Below, one piece after another: positions 56,258 through 64,000 of a stretch of 64,000 nucleotides of DNA. The position numbers and the translations under genes are program-made. Under the pieces are notes generated by a model that saw nothing but the letters and a program-made list of their open reading frames with translations, ran no database searches and was not told where the DNA came from. This DNA comes from an uncultured Myxococcales bacterium (GTDB taxonomy: Bacteria; Myxococcota_A; UBA9042; DTJE01), in assembly GCA_903857665.1 (NCBI GenBank), contig CAIOFV010000061.1:1-64000 (forward strand), given 5' to 3'. How positions within the stretch are numbered: the first letter of the stretch is position 1; each line of letters begins with the position of its first letter.

Positions 56258-57286
56258 CTAGCGACCGCCGCCCGGGGCGTCCTCGGGCATTTCGACCGGG
56301 TCCAGGAACGACATCCCGCGCCGCAGTTTCGCACCGACGTCCTCGATGAGGTGGTGCCGCTGACGCCGCCGCTCCTCCTTGAACCAGGGCTGCCCGGTTT
56401 CGTTTTCGGCGACCCAGGCCGCGGCGAACGATCCGTCCTGGATCGCCGTCAGGAGGTCCTTCATCGTGGCCCGGACGCGGTCGTCCACCAGCCTCGGGCC
56501 CGCGATGTAGTCCCCGTATTCGGCCGTGTCGCTGACCGAGTATCGCATGTAATTGAGGCCGCCGCGGTACATCAGGTCCACGATCAGCTTCAGTTCGTGC
56601 ATGCATTCGAAGTAGGCCAGTTCGGGCTGGTAGCCCGCGTTGACCAGCGTCTCGAACGCGGCCTTCACCAGCGCGCTGACGCCGCCGCAGAGGACCGCCT
56701 GCTCGCCGAAGAGGTCCGTTTCCGTCTCCTCGGTGAAGGTCGTTTCCAGCACGCCGGCGCGCGTGCAGCCGATCCCCTTCGCGTAGGACAGCGCCCGGGC
56801 CAACGCCTGGCCGGACGCGTCGTGCTCGACCGCGACCAGGGCGGGCGTGCCCTCGCCGGACTGGTACGTTTCGCGGACGCGGTGCCCCGGGCTCTTGGGG
56901 GCGACCAGGCTGACATCGACGCCGTCCGGGGGCGTAATCGTGCCGTACCGGATGTTGAAGCCGTGGGCGAACATCAGCGTCTTGCCGGCCTTCAGGTACG
57001 GCGCGATCGAATCGCGGTAGATCCTGGGCTGGGCCGTATCGGGCGCCAGGATCATGATCACGTCCGCCCACTGGGCCACGTCGGCCACCGGCGCGGTCGC
57101 CAGCCCTTCGGCCTCGGCCCTCGCGATGCCGGCGCTGCCCGGCCGCAGGCCGACGCGGACATCGACCCCGCTGTCCCGCAGGTTCAGCGCGTGGGCGTGG
57201 CCCTGCGACCCGTAGCCAACGATGCCCACCTTGCACGCCCGGATCAGCCCCAGATCGGCATCCGCGTCATAGAACGTCCGTCCCAC
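56258..57286 (-). CDS. ilvC: Ketol-acid reductoisomerase
   Basis: A 342-residue class I enzyme that isomerises and reduces acetolactate or acetohydroxybutyrate in valine, leucine and isoleucine synthesis. The NAD(P)H site is [20 protein letters not shown]; metal- and substrate-binding acids are in [15 protein letters not shown] and [20 protein letters not shown] 57286 with GGAGG five bases upstream is the start; it lies within the last 20 bp of ilvN, so the genes are translationally coupled. An earlier in-frame start would only add a non-conserved tail. Confidence 0.95.
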   Translation of the reverse strand: MGRTFYDADADLGLIRACKVGIVGYGSQGHAHALNLRDSGVDVRVGLRPGSAGIARAEAEGLATAPVADVAQWADVIMILAPDTAQPRIYRDSIAPYLKAGKTLMFAHGFNIRYGTITPPDGVDVSLVAPKSPGHRVRETYQSGEGTPALVAVEHDASGQALARALSYAKGIGCTRAGVLETTFTEETETDLFGEQAVLCGGVSALVKAAFETLVNAGYQPELAYFECMHELKLIVDLMYRGGLNYMRYSVSDTAEYGDYIAGPRLVDDRVRATMKDLLTAIQDGSFAAAWVAENETGQPWFKEERRRQRHHLIEDVGAKLRRGMSFLDPVEMPEDAPGGGR

Positions 57287-57887
57287 CTTGTCCTCCCGTT
57301 TCCTGTTGATCGGGTTGGCCCGAATCGACCCCCGAAACCGTCGCGTGCACGAAGTGCGGATCCACCGACGGCGCCTCGGCTCCACGCGTCATCGCCACAG
57401 AGCCGGTGCGCACCATCTCGATGATCCCGAACGGCCGCAGCACGTCCAGCAGCCCTTCGATCTTGTCCTCGGTGCCCGTGATTTCCACGATCATGGCCTC
57501 CGGGGACACGTCGATGACGCGTGCCCGGAACACGTCGCATACCTGCAGCAGGTCGCTTCGCGCCGACGCCGGGCAGCGCACCTTCACCAGCGCCAGGTCG
57601 CGCTGGACCGACGGCAGGTGCGTGACGTTTTCCACCCGCAGCACGTTGACCAGCCGGTACAGGTTGGCCTCGCACCGCAGCGCGTCGGCGTCGTCGCCCT
57701 CCATCACGATGGTCATGCGCGACACGCCGGGCTGGTCCGTGTGGCCCACCGTCAGCGAGGCGATGTTGAACGACCGCCGCCGGAACAGCGACGCCACGCG
57801 CGTCAGCACGCCGGGCCGGTCCTCGACATACACCACCAGCGCCTGCAGGCGCGACGCCGACCGGCGCCCGTTGCTTTCGGCAGCCAT
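57267..57887 (-). CDS. ilvN: Acetolactate synthase small (regulatory) subunit
   Basis: A 206-residue regulatory subunit with an N-terminal ACT domain ([20 protein letters not shown], then [12 protein letters not shown]), which binds valine for feedback control, and a C-terminal ALS_ss_C-like domain. The C-terminal tail of about 30 residues (after [12 protein letters not shown]) is less conserved. GAGGGG lies close before ATG 57887, and the gene begins nine bases after the ilvB stop. Longer than the minimal E. coli IlvN, it is closer to IlvH-type lengths. Confidence 0.93.
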   Translation of the reverse strand: MAAESNGRRSASRLQALVVYVEDRPGVLTRVASLFRRRSFNIASLTVGHTDQPGVSRMTIVMEGDDADALRCEANLYRLVNVLRVENVTHLPSVQRDLALVKVRCPASARSDLLQVCDVFRARVIDVSPEAMIVEITGTEDKIEGLLDVLRPFGIIEMVRTGSVAMTRGAEAPSVDPHFVHATVSGVDSGQPDQQETGGQGGTDVL

Positions 57888-57896
57888 GCCTTCCCC

Positions 57897-59609
57897 TCAC
57901 CAATCCGACTGGGACGTTTCCACGATCGGGCTGGGCCTGCGGATCATTTCGTCCAGGCCCGCGCCGGACGGCACCATCGGGTAGACCGAATCCTCCTGCT
58001 CGACCCGGAAGTCGATCACGACGGATCCCTCCTCCAGGCGCGCCCGCTCGACGGCCGCGCGGACGTCGGCCCGCTTGTCGACGCGCCACGAGGCCAGCCC
58101 GTGGGCCTCGGCCAGCTTCACGAAATCCGGGTTGCGCAGCGGCGTCGCCGCATATCGCTTGTTGTAGAAGAACTCCTGCCACTGGCGGACCATGCCGAGG
58201 TACCCGTTGTTGATCAGCGCGACGTTGATCTTCAGGCCTTCCTGCACGCAGGTGGTCAACTCCGCCGAGGTCATCTGGAAGCCGCCGTCGCCGACCACGA
58301 CCCAGACCTCCTCCTCGGGACGCGCCATCTTGGCGCCGATCGCCGCCGGGATGCCGAAGCCCATCGTGCCCAGCCCGCCGGACGTCACGAAGCGGTACGG
58401 CGTTTCCTGGTGGTAGTACTGCGCCACCCACATCTGGTGCTGGCCCACGTCGGTGACCACCAGCGCGTTGCCGCCCGTCGCGTTCCACAGGTCGTTGATC
58501 ACGTGGGCGGCCAGCAGGCGCCCGTTGTCGGGCAGCGTCTGGATGTCGCGGACCGCCGAGTCGCCCTTCAGTTCCGCGATGCGAGCCAGCCAGGCGTCGC
58601 GGTGCCCCGGCGCGACCTGGCCCTGGAAGCGGTTCAGCGTTTCGCGGACGTCGCCGACGATGCCCACGTCGACAACCACGTTCTTGTTGACCTCGCTGGG
58701 GTCGATCTCCACGTGGATCTTGCGAGCGGCACGGGCATAGGCCTGCAGGTGCCCCGTCACGCGATCGTCGAAGCGCATGCCCAGCGCAACGATCAGGTCG
58801 GCTTCCTGGATCGCCTTGTTGACCCAGGCCTCGCCGTGCATGCCCATCATGCCGAGGTTCAACGGATGCGACGCCGGCACGCAGCCCAGGCCCAGCAGCG
58901 TCAGCGCCGCCGGCACCTGCGCCTTTTCCAGGAATGCCCGCAACTCGCCCGTCGCGCGCGACTGCAACACGCCCTGCCCCGCCAGCACCACCGGCCGCTT
59001 CGCGCCGTCGATCAACGCGATGGCCTGGTCGAACTCCTCCGGCAGCGCCCGCAGGTCGGGCCGGTACCCCGGCAGGCGCACGGGCCGCGAGCCGGGCACG
59101 AAGCGCGCCATCTTCTGCAGCGCGTCCTTCGTGATATCGACCAGCACCGGGCCGGGACGGCCCGACGTGGCCACGTAGATCGCCTCTTCCAGCACCGGGC
59201 CGATCTCGTCGGCGGAGGTGACCAGGTAGTTGTGCTTGGTGATGGGCATCGTGATGCCCGTCATGTCCACTTCCTGGAACGCGTCGCGGCCCAGCATCCA
59301 GCCCGGCACCTGGCCGGTGATGAAGACCACCGGCGACGAATCCAACATGGCGGTCGCGATGCCCGTCACCAGGTTGGTGGCGCCGGGTCCCGACGTGGCG
59401 ATCGCGACACCCACGCGCCCCGAGGCCCGGGCGTAGCCGTCCGCCATGTGCGCGGCGCCCTGCTCGTGGCGGCACAGCACGTGGCGGATCGGGAAGTCCA
59501 GCAGCGCGTCGTAGGCCGGAAGGATGGCCCCCCCGGGGTAGCCGAACACCACCTCGACACCCGCATGGACCAGCGTGTCCCAAAGGATTTCTGCGCCCTT
59601 GCGATCCAC
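57897..59609 (-). CDS. ilvB: Acetolactate synthase large (catalytic) subunit
   Basis: A 570-residue thiamine-diphosphate enzyme that condenses pyruvate to acetolactate or with 2-oxobutyrate. The catalytic Glu lies in RHEQGAAHMADGYARASG; the ThDP/Mg motif is VGDGGFQMTSAELTTC, then NNGYLGMVRQWQEFF. The FAD-binding middle domain is complete, so it is a true AHAS rather than another ThDP enzyme. GTG 59609 with GGAGG five bases upstream is the start, 47 bp after the ilvD stop. Order in the operon is ilvD-ilvB-ilvN-ilvC. Confidence 0.95.
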   Translation of the reverse strand: MDRKGAEILWDTLVHAGVEVVFGYPGGAILPAYDALLDFPIRHVLCRHEQGAAHMADGYARASGRVGVAIATSGPGATNLVTGIATAMLDSSPVVFITGQVPGWMLGRDAFQEVDMTGITMPITKHNYLVTSADEIGPVLEEAIYVATSGRPGPVLVDITKDALQKMARFVPGSRPVRLPGYRPDLRALPEEFDQAIALIDGAKRPVVLAGQGVLQSRATGELRAFLEKAQVPAALTLLGLGCVPASHPLNLGMMGMHGEAWVNKAIQEADLIVALGMRFDDRVTGHLQAYARAARKIHVEIDPSEVNKNVVVDVGIVGDVRETLNRFQGQVAPGHRDAWLARIAELKGDSAVRDIQTLPDNGRLLAAHVINDLWNATGGNALVVTDVGQHQMWVAQYYHQETPYRFVTSGGLGTMGFGIPAAIGAKMARPEEEVWVVVGDGGFQMTSAELTTCVQEGLKINVALINNGYLGMVRQWQEFFYNKRYAATPLRNPDFVKLAEAHGLASWRVDKRADVRAAVERARLEEGSVVIDFRVEQEDSVYPMVPSGAGLDEMIRRPSPIVETSQSDW

Positions 59610-59656
59610 CCGAACCTCCAGGCCCGCGGACCCAGGCCCGCGAGTCCCGAACCGCC

Positions 59657-61345
59657 CTATTCGTCCCGCAGCACGGCCCCGGTCGAGGCCGACGTGACCG
59701 ACCGCGAATACCGGCGCAGCCAGCGGCTGGACACCGGGATGCCGCGCGGTCGCACGGCGGCCAGGCGCCACCGCAGAACGTCCGGGCCCAGCACCAGGTC
59801 CAGACGGCCCGCCTCGCAATCGATTTCGATCCGGTCCCCGTCCTGCACCGCCGCGATCGGCCCGCCCGCTGCCGCCTCGGGGCTGACGTGGCCGATGCAC
59901 GCCCCGCGCGTGGCGCCCGAAAAGCGCCCGTCGGTCACCAGCGCGACCTTGTCGCCCAGTCCCATGCCCATCAGCGCGCTGGTCGGCGCCAGCATCTCCT
60001 GCATCCCCGGGCCGCCCGCCGGCCCCTCGTAGCGTATGACCACCACGTCGCCGGCGAGGACCTCGTTGGCCAGGATCCCGCGCATCGCGTCGTCGTGGCT
60101 TTCGAACACCCGCGCAGGCCCTGCGAACTTCCGCAGCGCCTTGTCCACCGCGGCCGTCTTGACGATGGCCCCGTCGGGAGCCAGGCTGCCGAACAGCACC
60201 CGCAGCCCGCCCGTGGGGGAGTGGGGATCGGCCGCGGGTCGGATGACGGCGGGGTCCAGGATCTCGGCGCCTGCGATCGACTCCCGCAGCGTCCGCCCGC
60301 TGACGGTCGGGCGGTCCAGGTGCAACGCGCCCGGCACCTTCGAGATTTCGGCCAGGATCGCCGGCACGCCGCCAGCGCGGTGAATGTCCTCCATGTGCCA
60401 GGGCCCCGAGGGGCTGACCTTGCACAGGTGCGGCACCCGTGCGGCGATCTCGTTGATGCGGGCCATCGGGTACTCGATGCCGCCCTCGTGGGCGATCGAC
60501 AGCGTGTGCAGCACCGTGTTGGTGGACCCGCCCATCGCCATGTCCAACGCGAACGCGTCGTCGATGGCGTCGATCGTGACGATGGCGCGGGGCGTCAGGC
60601 CGGACTGCACCAGGTCCAGGATCCGGCGGCCCGCCTCCTCGTACAGCGCGTCGCGCTGCGGCGTCATGGCCAGCGCCGAGCCGTTGTAGGGCAGCGCCAG
60701 GCCCAGCGCCTCGGCCAGGCAGTTCATGCTGTTGGCGGTGAACAGGCCCGAGCACGACCCGCACGACGGGCAGGCGAAGTCCTCCAGCACCTTCAGCTCG
60801 CCGTCGGACATGCGGCCGGCGGCGCGGGCACCCACGCCCTCGAAGACGCTGGCCAGGTCGATGACGCGGCCGTCGGGCGTGCGTCCGGCGGCCATGGGGC
60901 CGCCGCTGACGAAGATCGTCGGGACGTCCAGGCGCATGGCCGCCATCAGCATCCCGGGGACGATCTTGTCGCAGTTCGGGATGCAGACCATGCCGTCGAA
61001 GCAGTGGGCCGCGATCATCGTTTCGACGCAGTCGGCGATGAGCTCGCGGGAGGGCAGCGAGTACTTCATGCCCTCGTGGCCCATCGCGATCCCGTCGTCC
61101 ACCGCGATCGTGTTGAACTCGAAGGGCACGCCGCCCGCCGCGCGGATCGAGTCCTTGACCTTGCGCCCCACCTCCTGGAGGTGGACGTGGCCCGGCACGA
61201 TATCGACGTGGCTGTTCACGACGGCGATGAAGGGCTTGCCGAAGTCCTCGTCCCGGACGCCGGTGGCCTTCAACAGCGCCCGGTGGGGTGCCCGTTGGAA
61301 CCCTTTCTTCACCCGATCGGATCGCAACGCCATCGAGAGTCCCAT
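59657..61345 (-). CDS. ilvD: Dihydroxy-acid dehydratase
   Basis: A 562-residue Fe-S dehydratase of branched-chain amino-acid synthesis. Cluster cysteines are in [10 protein letters not shown] and [18 protein letters not shown]; the [11 protein letters not shown] and [18 protein letters not shown] motifs are intact. It is the first gene of the ilv unit. Start ATG 61345 (or 61333) has no clear ribosome-binding site and lies shortly downstream of a promoter that contains a palindrome (61376-61390). Confidence 0.95.
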   Translation of the reverse strand: MGLSMALRSDRVKKGFQRAPHRALLKATGVRDEDFGKPFIAVVNSHVDIVPGHVHLQEVGRKVKDSIRAAGGVPFEFNTIAVDDGIAMGHEGMKYSLPSRELIADCVETMIAAHCFDGMVCIPNCDKIVPGMLMAAMRLDVPTIFVSGGPMAAGRTPDGRVIDLASVFEGVGARAAGRMSDGELKVLEDFACPSCGSCSGLFTANSMNCLAEALGLALPYNGSALAMTPQRDALYEEAGRRILDLVQSGLTPRAIVTIDAIDDAFALDMAMGGSTNTVLHTLSIAHEGGIEYPMARINEIAARVPHLCKVSPSGPWHMEDIHRAGGVPAILAEISKVPGALHLDRPTVSGRTLRESIAGAEILDPAVIRPAADPHSPTGGLRVLFGSLAPDGAIVKTAAVDKALRKFAGPARVFESHDDAMRGILANEVLAGDVVVIRYEGPAGGPGMQEMLAPTSALMGMGLGDKVALVTDGRFSGATRGACIGHVSPEAAAGGPIAAVQDGDRIEIDCEAGRLDLVLGPDVLRWRLAAVRPRGIPVSSRWLRRYSRSVTSASTGAVLRDE

Positions 61346-61365
61346 CCATGAGCGGGCACCATATC

Positions 61366-61394
61366 AATTAATACCAAGACGGTCCGTCTTTCAA
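61366..61394 (-). promoter_or_regulatory. Promoter candidate of the ilvDBNC unit
   Basis: On the minus strand TTGAAA (61394-61389) is followed by TATTAA (15-bp spacer) or TTAATT (17-bp spacer, 61371-61366). The start codon lies about 20 bp beyond, so the leader is short. Confidence 0.45.
61376..61390. promoter_or_regulatory. Palindromic operator candidate in the ilv promoter
   Basis: AAGACGG-T-CCGTCTT is a perfect inverted repeat with 7-bp arms and a single central base. It lies almost entirely between the -35 and -10 hexamers, the expected place for a repressor such as a TetR-type protein. No regulator gene is adjacent. Confidence 0.5.
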
Positions 61395-61604
61395 GGAACC
61401 GTGCCGCGGGTCCATGCGGGGGGCCGTCGCGGCCTGGCAACGCCCCGGGGAACGATGGCGTCCGAAAGCGGCCGGGGGGGACATCCCGCTCGGGGGAACC
61501 GGGTCGGTGGGTCGGCCAGGGGACGGGCCTACCCCGCAAACGAAGCATGACCTGGGCACACGACTCGTATTAGGATCGGGCACCCCGGATCCCGGAGGAG
61601 CATC

Positions 61605-63185
61605 CTGGACACGCGACGATTGACCCTCCTGGCGGTTCCCCTGCTCCTTCTCCCGGTCGGTACTGCGCTGGCCGAGGAGACCGTCCCGGCGACCATCGCC
61701 GCGGACCTGGTATGGACGGCCGCGGCAGGGCCCTACCTCGTCGAAACGGACGTGACCGTTCCCGAAGGGGTGACCCTGTCCATCGGGCCAGGCGTCCAGG
61801 TCATCCTGTCCGCGGGCAGATCGTTGATCGTCCGGGGACAACTGGTCGCCCGGGGATCCGAAGCCGACCCGATCGTGTTCAACGGCAAGGACGCGGGGGG
61901 CGGGGCCTTCGAACGGTGGGGCTCGGTCGTGTTCGAGGACTCCTCGGCAGACGCGGTTCTGGCGCCCGGCGAGGTGTACCAGTCGGGGTCGATCCTCGAG
62001 CACTGCGTCCTCGAAAACGGGACCCGGGCGGTCAAGTTGAACGCCGCGTCGCCGTTCCTGCACGCCAGCGTGTTCCGGGGAAACCACTACAAGTCCGCCT
62101 CGACCACCGACCCGCAGGGGGGCGCGGCGGTCTACGTCAGCCAGGACAGCCGGCCGTGGATCGTCGGGTGCCAGTTCATCGACAACTCGATCGAGGGGGC
62201 CGCCCCGGGCGGCGCAGTTTGCGTGGACAACGGCGACGCCATCCTCAAGGACAACCTGTTCCAGGGGAACCAGGCCATCTACGGCGGCGGCCTGGCCACG
62301 CTCTTCCAGGCCGCACCCATCGTGGGCAACACCTTCACCGGGAACCAGTCGACCTGGGAGGCCGGCGCCGTCGCGCTGGTTTCCTCCCAGCCGGCGTTCC
62401 TGAACAACCGCGTCACCGACAACGTGGCGAACGCCGACGGCGCCGGCCTGCACGTGTGCACCACCTGCTACCCGCACGCGGATCCGCTGGTGATGGACAA
62501 CACCTTCACTGGCAACACCACCCAGATCGAGGGCGCGGCCGGCGTGGGCGCGGCGTACATCCGGGTGTTCGCGTGGAACAACGTCTACGGCAACACCAAG
62601 GCCGACGAACCGTCCGACTTCGGGTGGACCAACATCGGCCGCGGCAAGGATCCGGACTGGGCCGTCGATGCCAACATCGCCAACAACTGGTGGGGCACGA
62701 CGGACCCGGCGGCCATCGACGCCACCATCGAGGACGGGCACGACGACGCCACCTTCGGGATGGCCGCGTGGCAGCCCGCGCTGACGGGGCCCGTGACCGC
62801 GCCGACCCCCCGCGTGACGATTACGACCCGTCACATCGTCTACGAGCAGGACGGCATCCCGATGCCGGTCTTCCTGACGCTGTACAACCCAGGCGCCCAG
62901 CGCGAAGTCGTCCTGCACGTGATGCTGCAATACGGCAGCGGCGCGCCGGCCTTCTTCCGGGGTTCGATCGGGCTGGACGGGGCGGTGCGGGACGGCGACG
63001 GGTTCCGGGTGACGCTGCCCGCGAACTCGGTGCACTACGCCACGCTGGTGGCGCCGGCGTTCACGGCCGGGGCGACGCGCCTGGAAGCGACGCTGCACGC
63101 GGCGATCTTCGACGCCGCGACCGGCGAGCGCATCGGGGACCCGTGCTCGACCCGGTTCGACCTGGCCACGGGAGGTGCGAAATGA
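61605..63185 (+). CDS. Secreted right-handed beta-helix protein, CTG start
   Basis: A 526-residue exported protein. After the signal peptide (core LTLLAVPLLLLPVGTALA) come parallel beta-helix rungs to about residue 380, with the repeating N-x-F-x-G-N pattern (DNLFQGNQAIYGGGL, NTFTGNQST, NTFTGNTTQ). Such folds occur in pectate-lyase-like enzymes and surface adhesins; no catalytic residues could be assigned. A C-terminal beta-sandwich of about 125 residues follows. The best start is CTG 61605, with GGAGG six bases upstream and basic residues DTRR before the hydrophobic core; TTG 61620 would be 19 bases from that ribosome-binding site and lacks basic residues. The next gene overlaps its stop as ATGA. 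Confidence 0.78.
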   Translation: MDTRRLTLLAVPLLLLPVGTALAEETVPATIAADLVWTAAAGPYLVETDVTVPEGVTLSIGPGVQVILSAGRSLIVRGQLVARGSEADPIVFNGKDAGGGAFERWGSVVFEDSSADAVLAPGEVYQSGSILEHCVLENGTRAVKLNAASPFLHASVFRGNHYKSASTTDPQGGAAVYVSQDSRPWIVGCQFIDNSIEGAAPGGAVCVDNGDAILKDNLFQGNQAIYGGGLATLFQAAPIVGNTFTGNQSTWEAGAVALVSSQPAFLNNRVTDNVANADGAGLHVCTTCYPHADPLVMDNTFTGNTTQIEGAAGVGAAYIRVFAWNNVYGNTKADEPSDFGWTNIGRGKDPDWAVDANIANNWWGTTDPAAIDATIEDGHDDATFGMAAWQPALTGPVTAPTPRVTITTRHIVYEQDGIPMPVFLTLYNPGAQREVVLHVMLQYGSGAPAFFRGSIGLDGAVRDGDGFRVTLPANSVHYATLVAPAFTAGATRLEATLHAAIFDAATGERIGDPCSTRFDLATGGAK

Positions 63186-63688
63186 GCGCGCGTGAACGTC
63201 CGAACCGCCGGCGTGCCGCCCTGCCGATCGCCGTGAGCCTCATCCTGATCCTGGCCTGCCCGGCCTGCGACGACGCGGGGAAGGGGTCGTCGGTGGATCC
63301 CGGCATCGGGGTCCATTCCAACGGCGTGTCGATCCGGATCGGCGAGCTTCGGTCCGATACGGCCGGGCGGCTGGGGCAGCCGTCCTCGGCCCGCAACCTG
63401 GGCAGCATTGGCGTGCTGCTGTCGTACCCCGACCGCCACCTGTCCCTGCTGGTCTCCGGCGAAGGGGACGCGGCCCCCGTCACAGCGATCTACCTGGCGA
63501 CAGGGTTCGAAGGCCGCACCCCCGGAGGCAGCGGGATCGGCAGCAGCCACGCGGACGTGACGGCAGAATTCCAGGCCGCCGCGATCGACCCGTTCCTGGG
63601 GACCTGGCGCTACGCCGCCATCGGGATCGCCTTCGACTGGGACGGCAACGCCGCGGGATCGATCACGGTGTCCAGCCCGGGGATCTGA
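63182..63688 (+). CDS. Small lipoprotein coupled to the beta-helix protein
   Basis: A 168-residue lipoprotein: a basic N-region (RERPNRRR), a hydrophobic core and an ILILAC lipobox, then a beta-rich domain (GVLLSYPDRHLSLLVSG, then AIYLATGFEGRTPGG). Not recognised as a named family. Its ATG overlaps the stop of the preceding gene (ATGA, 63182-63185), so the two are translationally coupled and probably act together at the cell surface. Confidence 0.65.
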   Translation: MSARERPNRRRAALPIAVSLILILACPACDDAGKGSSVDPGIGVHSNGVSIRIGELRSDTAGRLGQPSSARNLGSIGVLLSYPDRHLSLLVSGEGDAAPVTAIYLATGFEGRTPGGSGIGSSHADVTAEFQAAAIDPFLGTWRYAAIGIAFDWDGNAAGSITVSSPGI

Positions 63689-63692
63689 GGCC

Positions 63693-63722
63693 TTGACCCC
63701 CTTCGCGCGGCCCCGCGATAAT
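63693..63722 (+). promoter_or_regulatory. Sigma-70-like promoter of the GH1 gene
   Basis: TTGACC (63693-63698) and GATAAT (63717-63722) have an 18-bp spacer, 27 bp before ATG 63750. This is among the best promoter matches in the window. Confidence 0.55.
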
Positions 63723-63749
63723 CGCCACGACCTCAGGCGCGAGCGATCC

Positions 63750-64000
63750 ATGCGACCCGCCATCAGGCCCGGTTCCCGGCTCGTCCTCCCTGCCGTCGCC
63801 AGCGCCCTCGCCGGCGCGCTTTGCTGCGCGTCGTCGTCCTCCGGGCCCGTCCACGCGCCGGGCGACCTGGTGTTCCCCGACGGGTTCCAGTGGGGCGTCG
63901 CGATGTCCGCCTTCCAGACCGAAGGGCACGTCGAAAACGACTGGACGGACTGGGCGGCGGCAGGGAAGGCGCCGCTGCTGGGGGACGCGTGCGACTCGTG
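63750..64000 (+). CDS. GH1 beta-glucosidase lipoprotein, N-terminal part
   Basis: The gene is cut by the window end; 83 residues are visible. A signal peptide with a GALC-type lipobox is followed by the start of a family 1 glycoside hydrolase: LVFPDGFQWGVAMSAFQTEG matches the GH1 N-terminal signature (F-P-x-G-F-x-W-G-x-A-x-S-x-x-Q-x-E-G). An ENDWTDWAAAG segment follows as expected. The catalytic glutamates lie beyond the window. An exported, lipid-anchored GH1 is unusual because most are cytoplasmic. No strong ribosome-binding site is seen before ATG 63750. Confidence 0.75.
   Translation, partial: MRPAIRPGSRLVLPAVASALAGALCCASSSSGPVHAPGDLVFPDGFQWGVAMSAFQTEGHVENDWTDWAAAGKAPLLGDACDS

Overview
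The window is a high-GC (roughly 65-70% by eye) bacterial chromosomal segment with about 50 densely packed genes on both strands. The flavour is Myxococcota-like (the former Deltaproteobacteria). Many exported lipoproteins carry an Asp/Pro-rich tether right after the lipid-modified Cys. Two surface proteins end in a Cys + hydrophobic helix + Arg tail resembling MYXO-CTERM, and one has tandem Cys-rich repeats common in environmental Myxococcota genomes. This assignment is an inference; no rRNA or other marker gene is present. The window opens with a 19-base poly-A run, probably a contig-end artefact, and closes inside a GH1 glycosidase gene.

Layout. 466-4925: a GH16 lipoprotein, a flavin-dependent-halogenase-like gene followed by a cation/H+ antiporter (one transcription unit with a clear promoter), and a periplasmic cyclophilin. 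5061-12384: a radical SAM enzyme, an alpha/beta-hydrolase lipoprotein and a methyltransferase on the minus strand, divergent from a four-PAS hybrid histidine kinase; then a PAP2 membrane enzyme. 12548-25884: an RND-type exporter, an outer-membrane beta-barrel candidate, an AHSA1-like protein, a frameshifted lipoprotein, signal peptidase I, a Cys-repeat surface protein, a clan GH-A glycosidase, a UDP-galactopyranose mutase fused to DUF3431, a sorbosone-dehydrogenase-like lipoprotein, a NarL-type regulator and a small unknown protein. 26122-29038: acetyl-CoA synthetase and an acyltransferase. 29039-31757: a small accessory islet with a PIN toxin module, a decayed nucleotidyltransferase-type toxin-antitoxin remnant, an unknown helical protein, three copies of a 27-bp repeat and a 34-bp duplication of the acyltransferase gene's 3' end.

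31758-47514: a SpoIIAA-like protein, two envelope proteins of unknown function, a giant DUF3683 flavin/iron-sulfur oxidoreductase, an SDR enzyme, a membrane protein, gltB-gltD (glutamate synthase) and an apparently catalytically dead M49-like lipoprotein. 47734-50719: an NtrC-family sigma-54 activator, then an ECF sigma / anti-sigma / Spy-like operon. 50800-55774: an MFS transporter, a LruC-type secreted protein whose N-terminal module is a separate coupled lipoprotein, and a CapA-type protein with a coupled secreted partner. 55842-61345: ilvD-ilvB-ilvN-ilvC plus a CpXC zinc-ribbon gene, preceded by a promoter containing a perfect palindrome. 61605-64000: a beta-helix protein and a lipoprotein (coupled), then a GH1 beta-glucosidase.

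Together the region combines core nitrogen and branched-chain amino-acid biosynthesis with a large envelope and polysaccharide-active repertoire (GH16, clan GH-A, GH1, UGM, CapA) under several signalling systems. Recurrent signals are sigma-70-like promoters with 17- or 18-bp spacers and two exported-protein genes whose best start codon is CTG.
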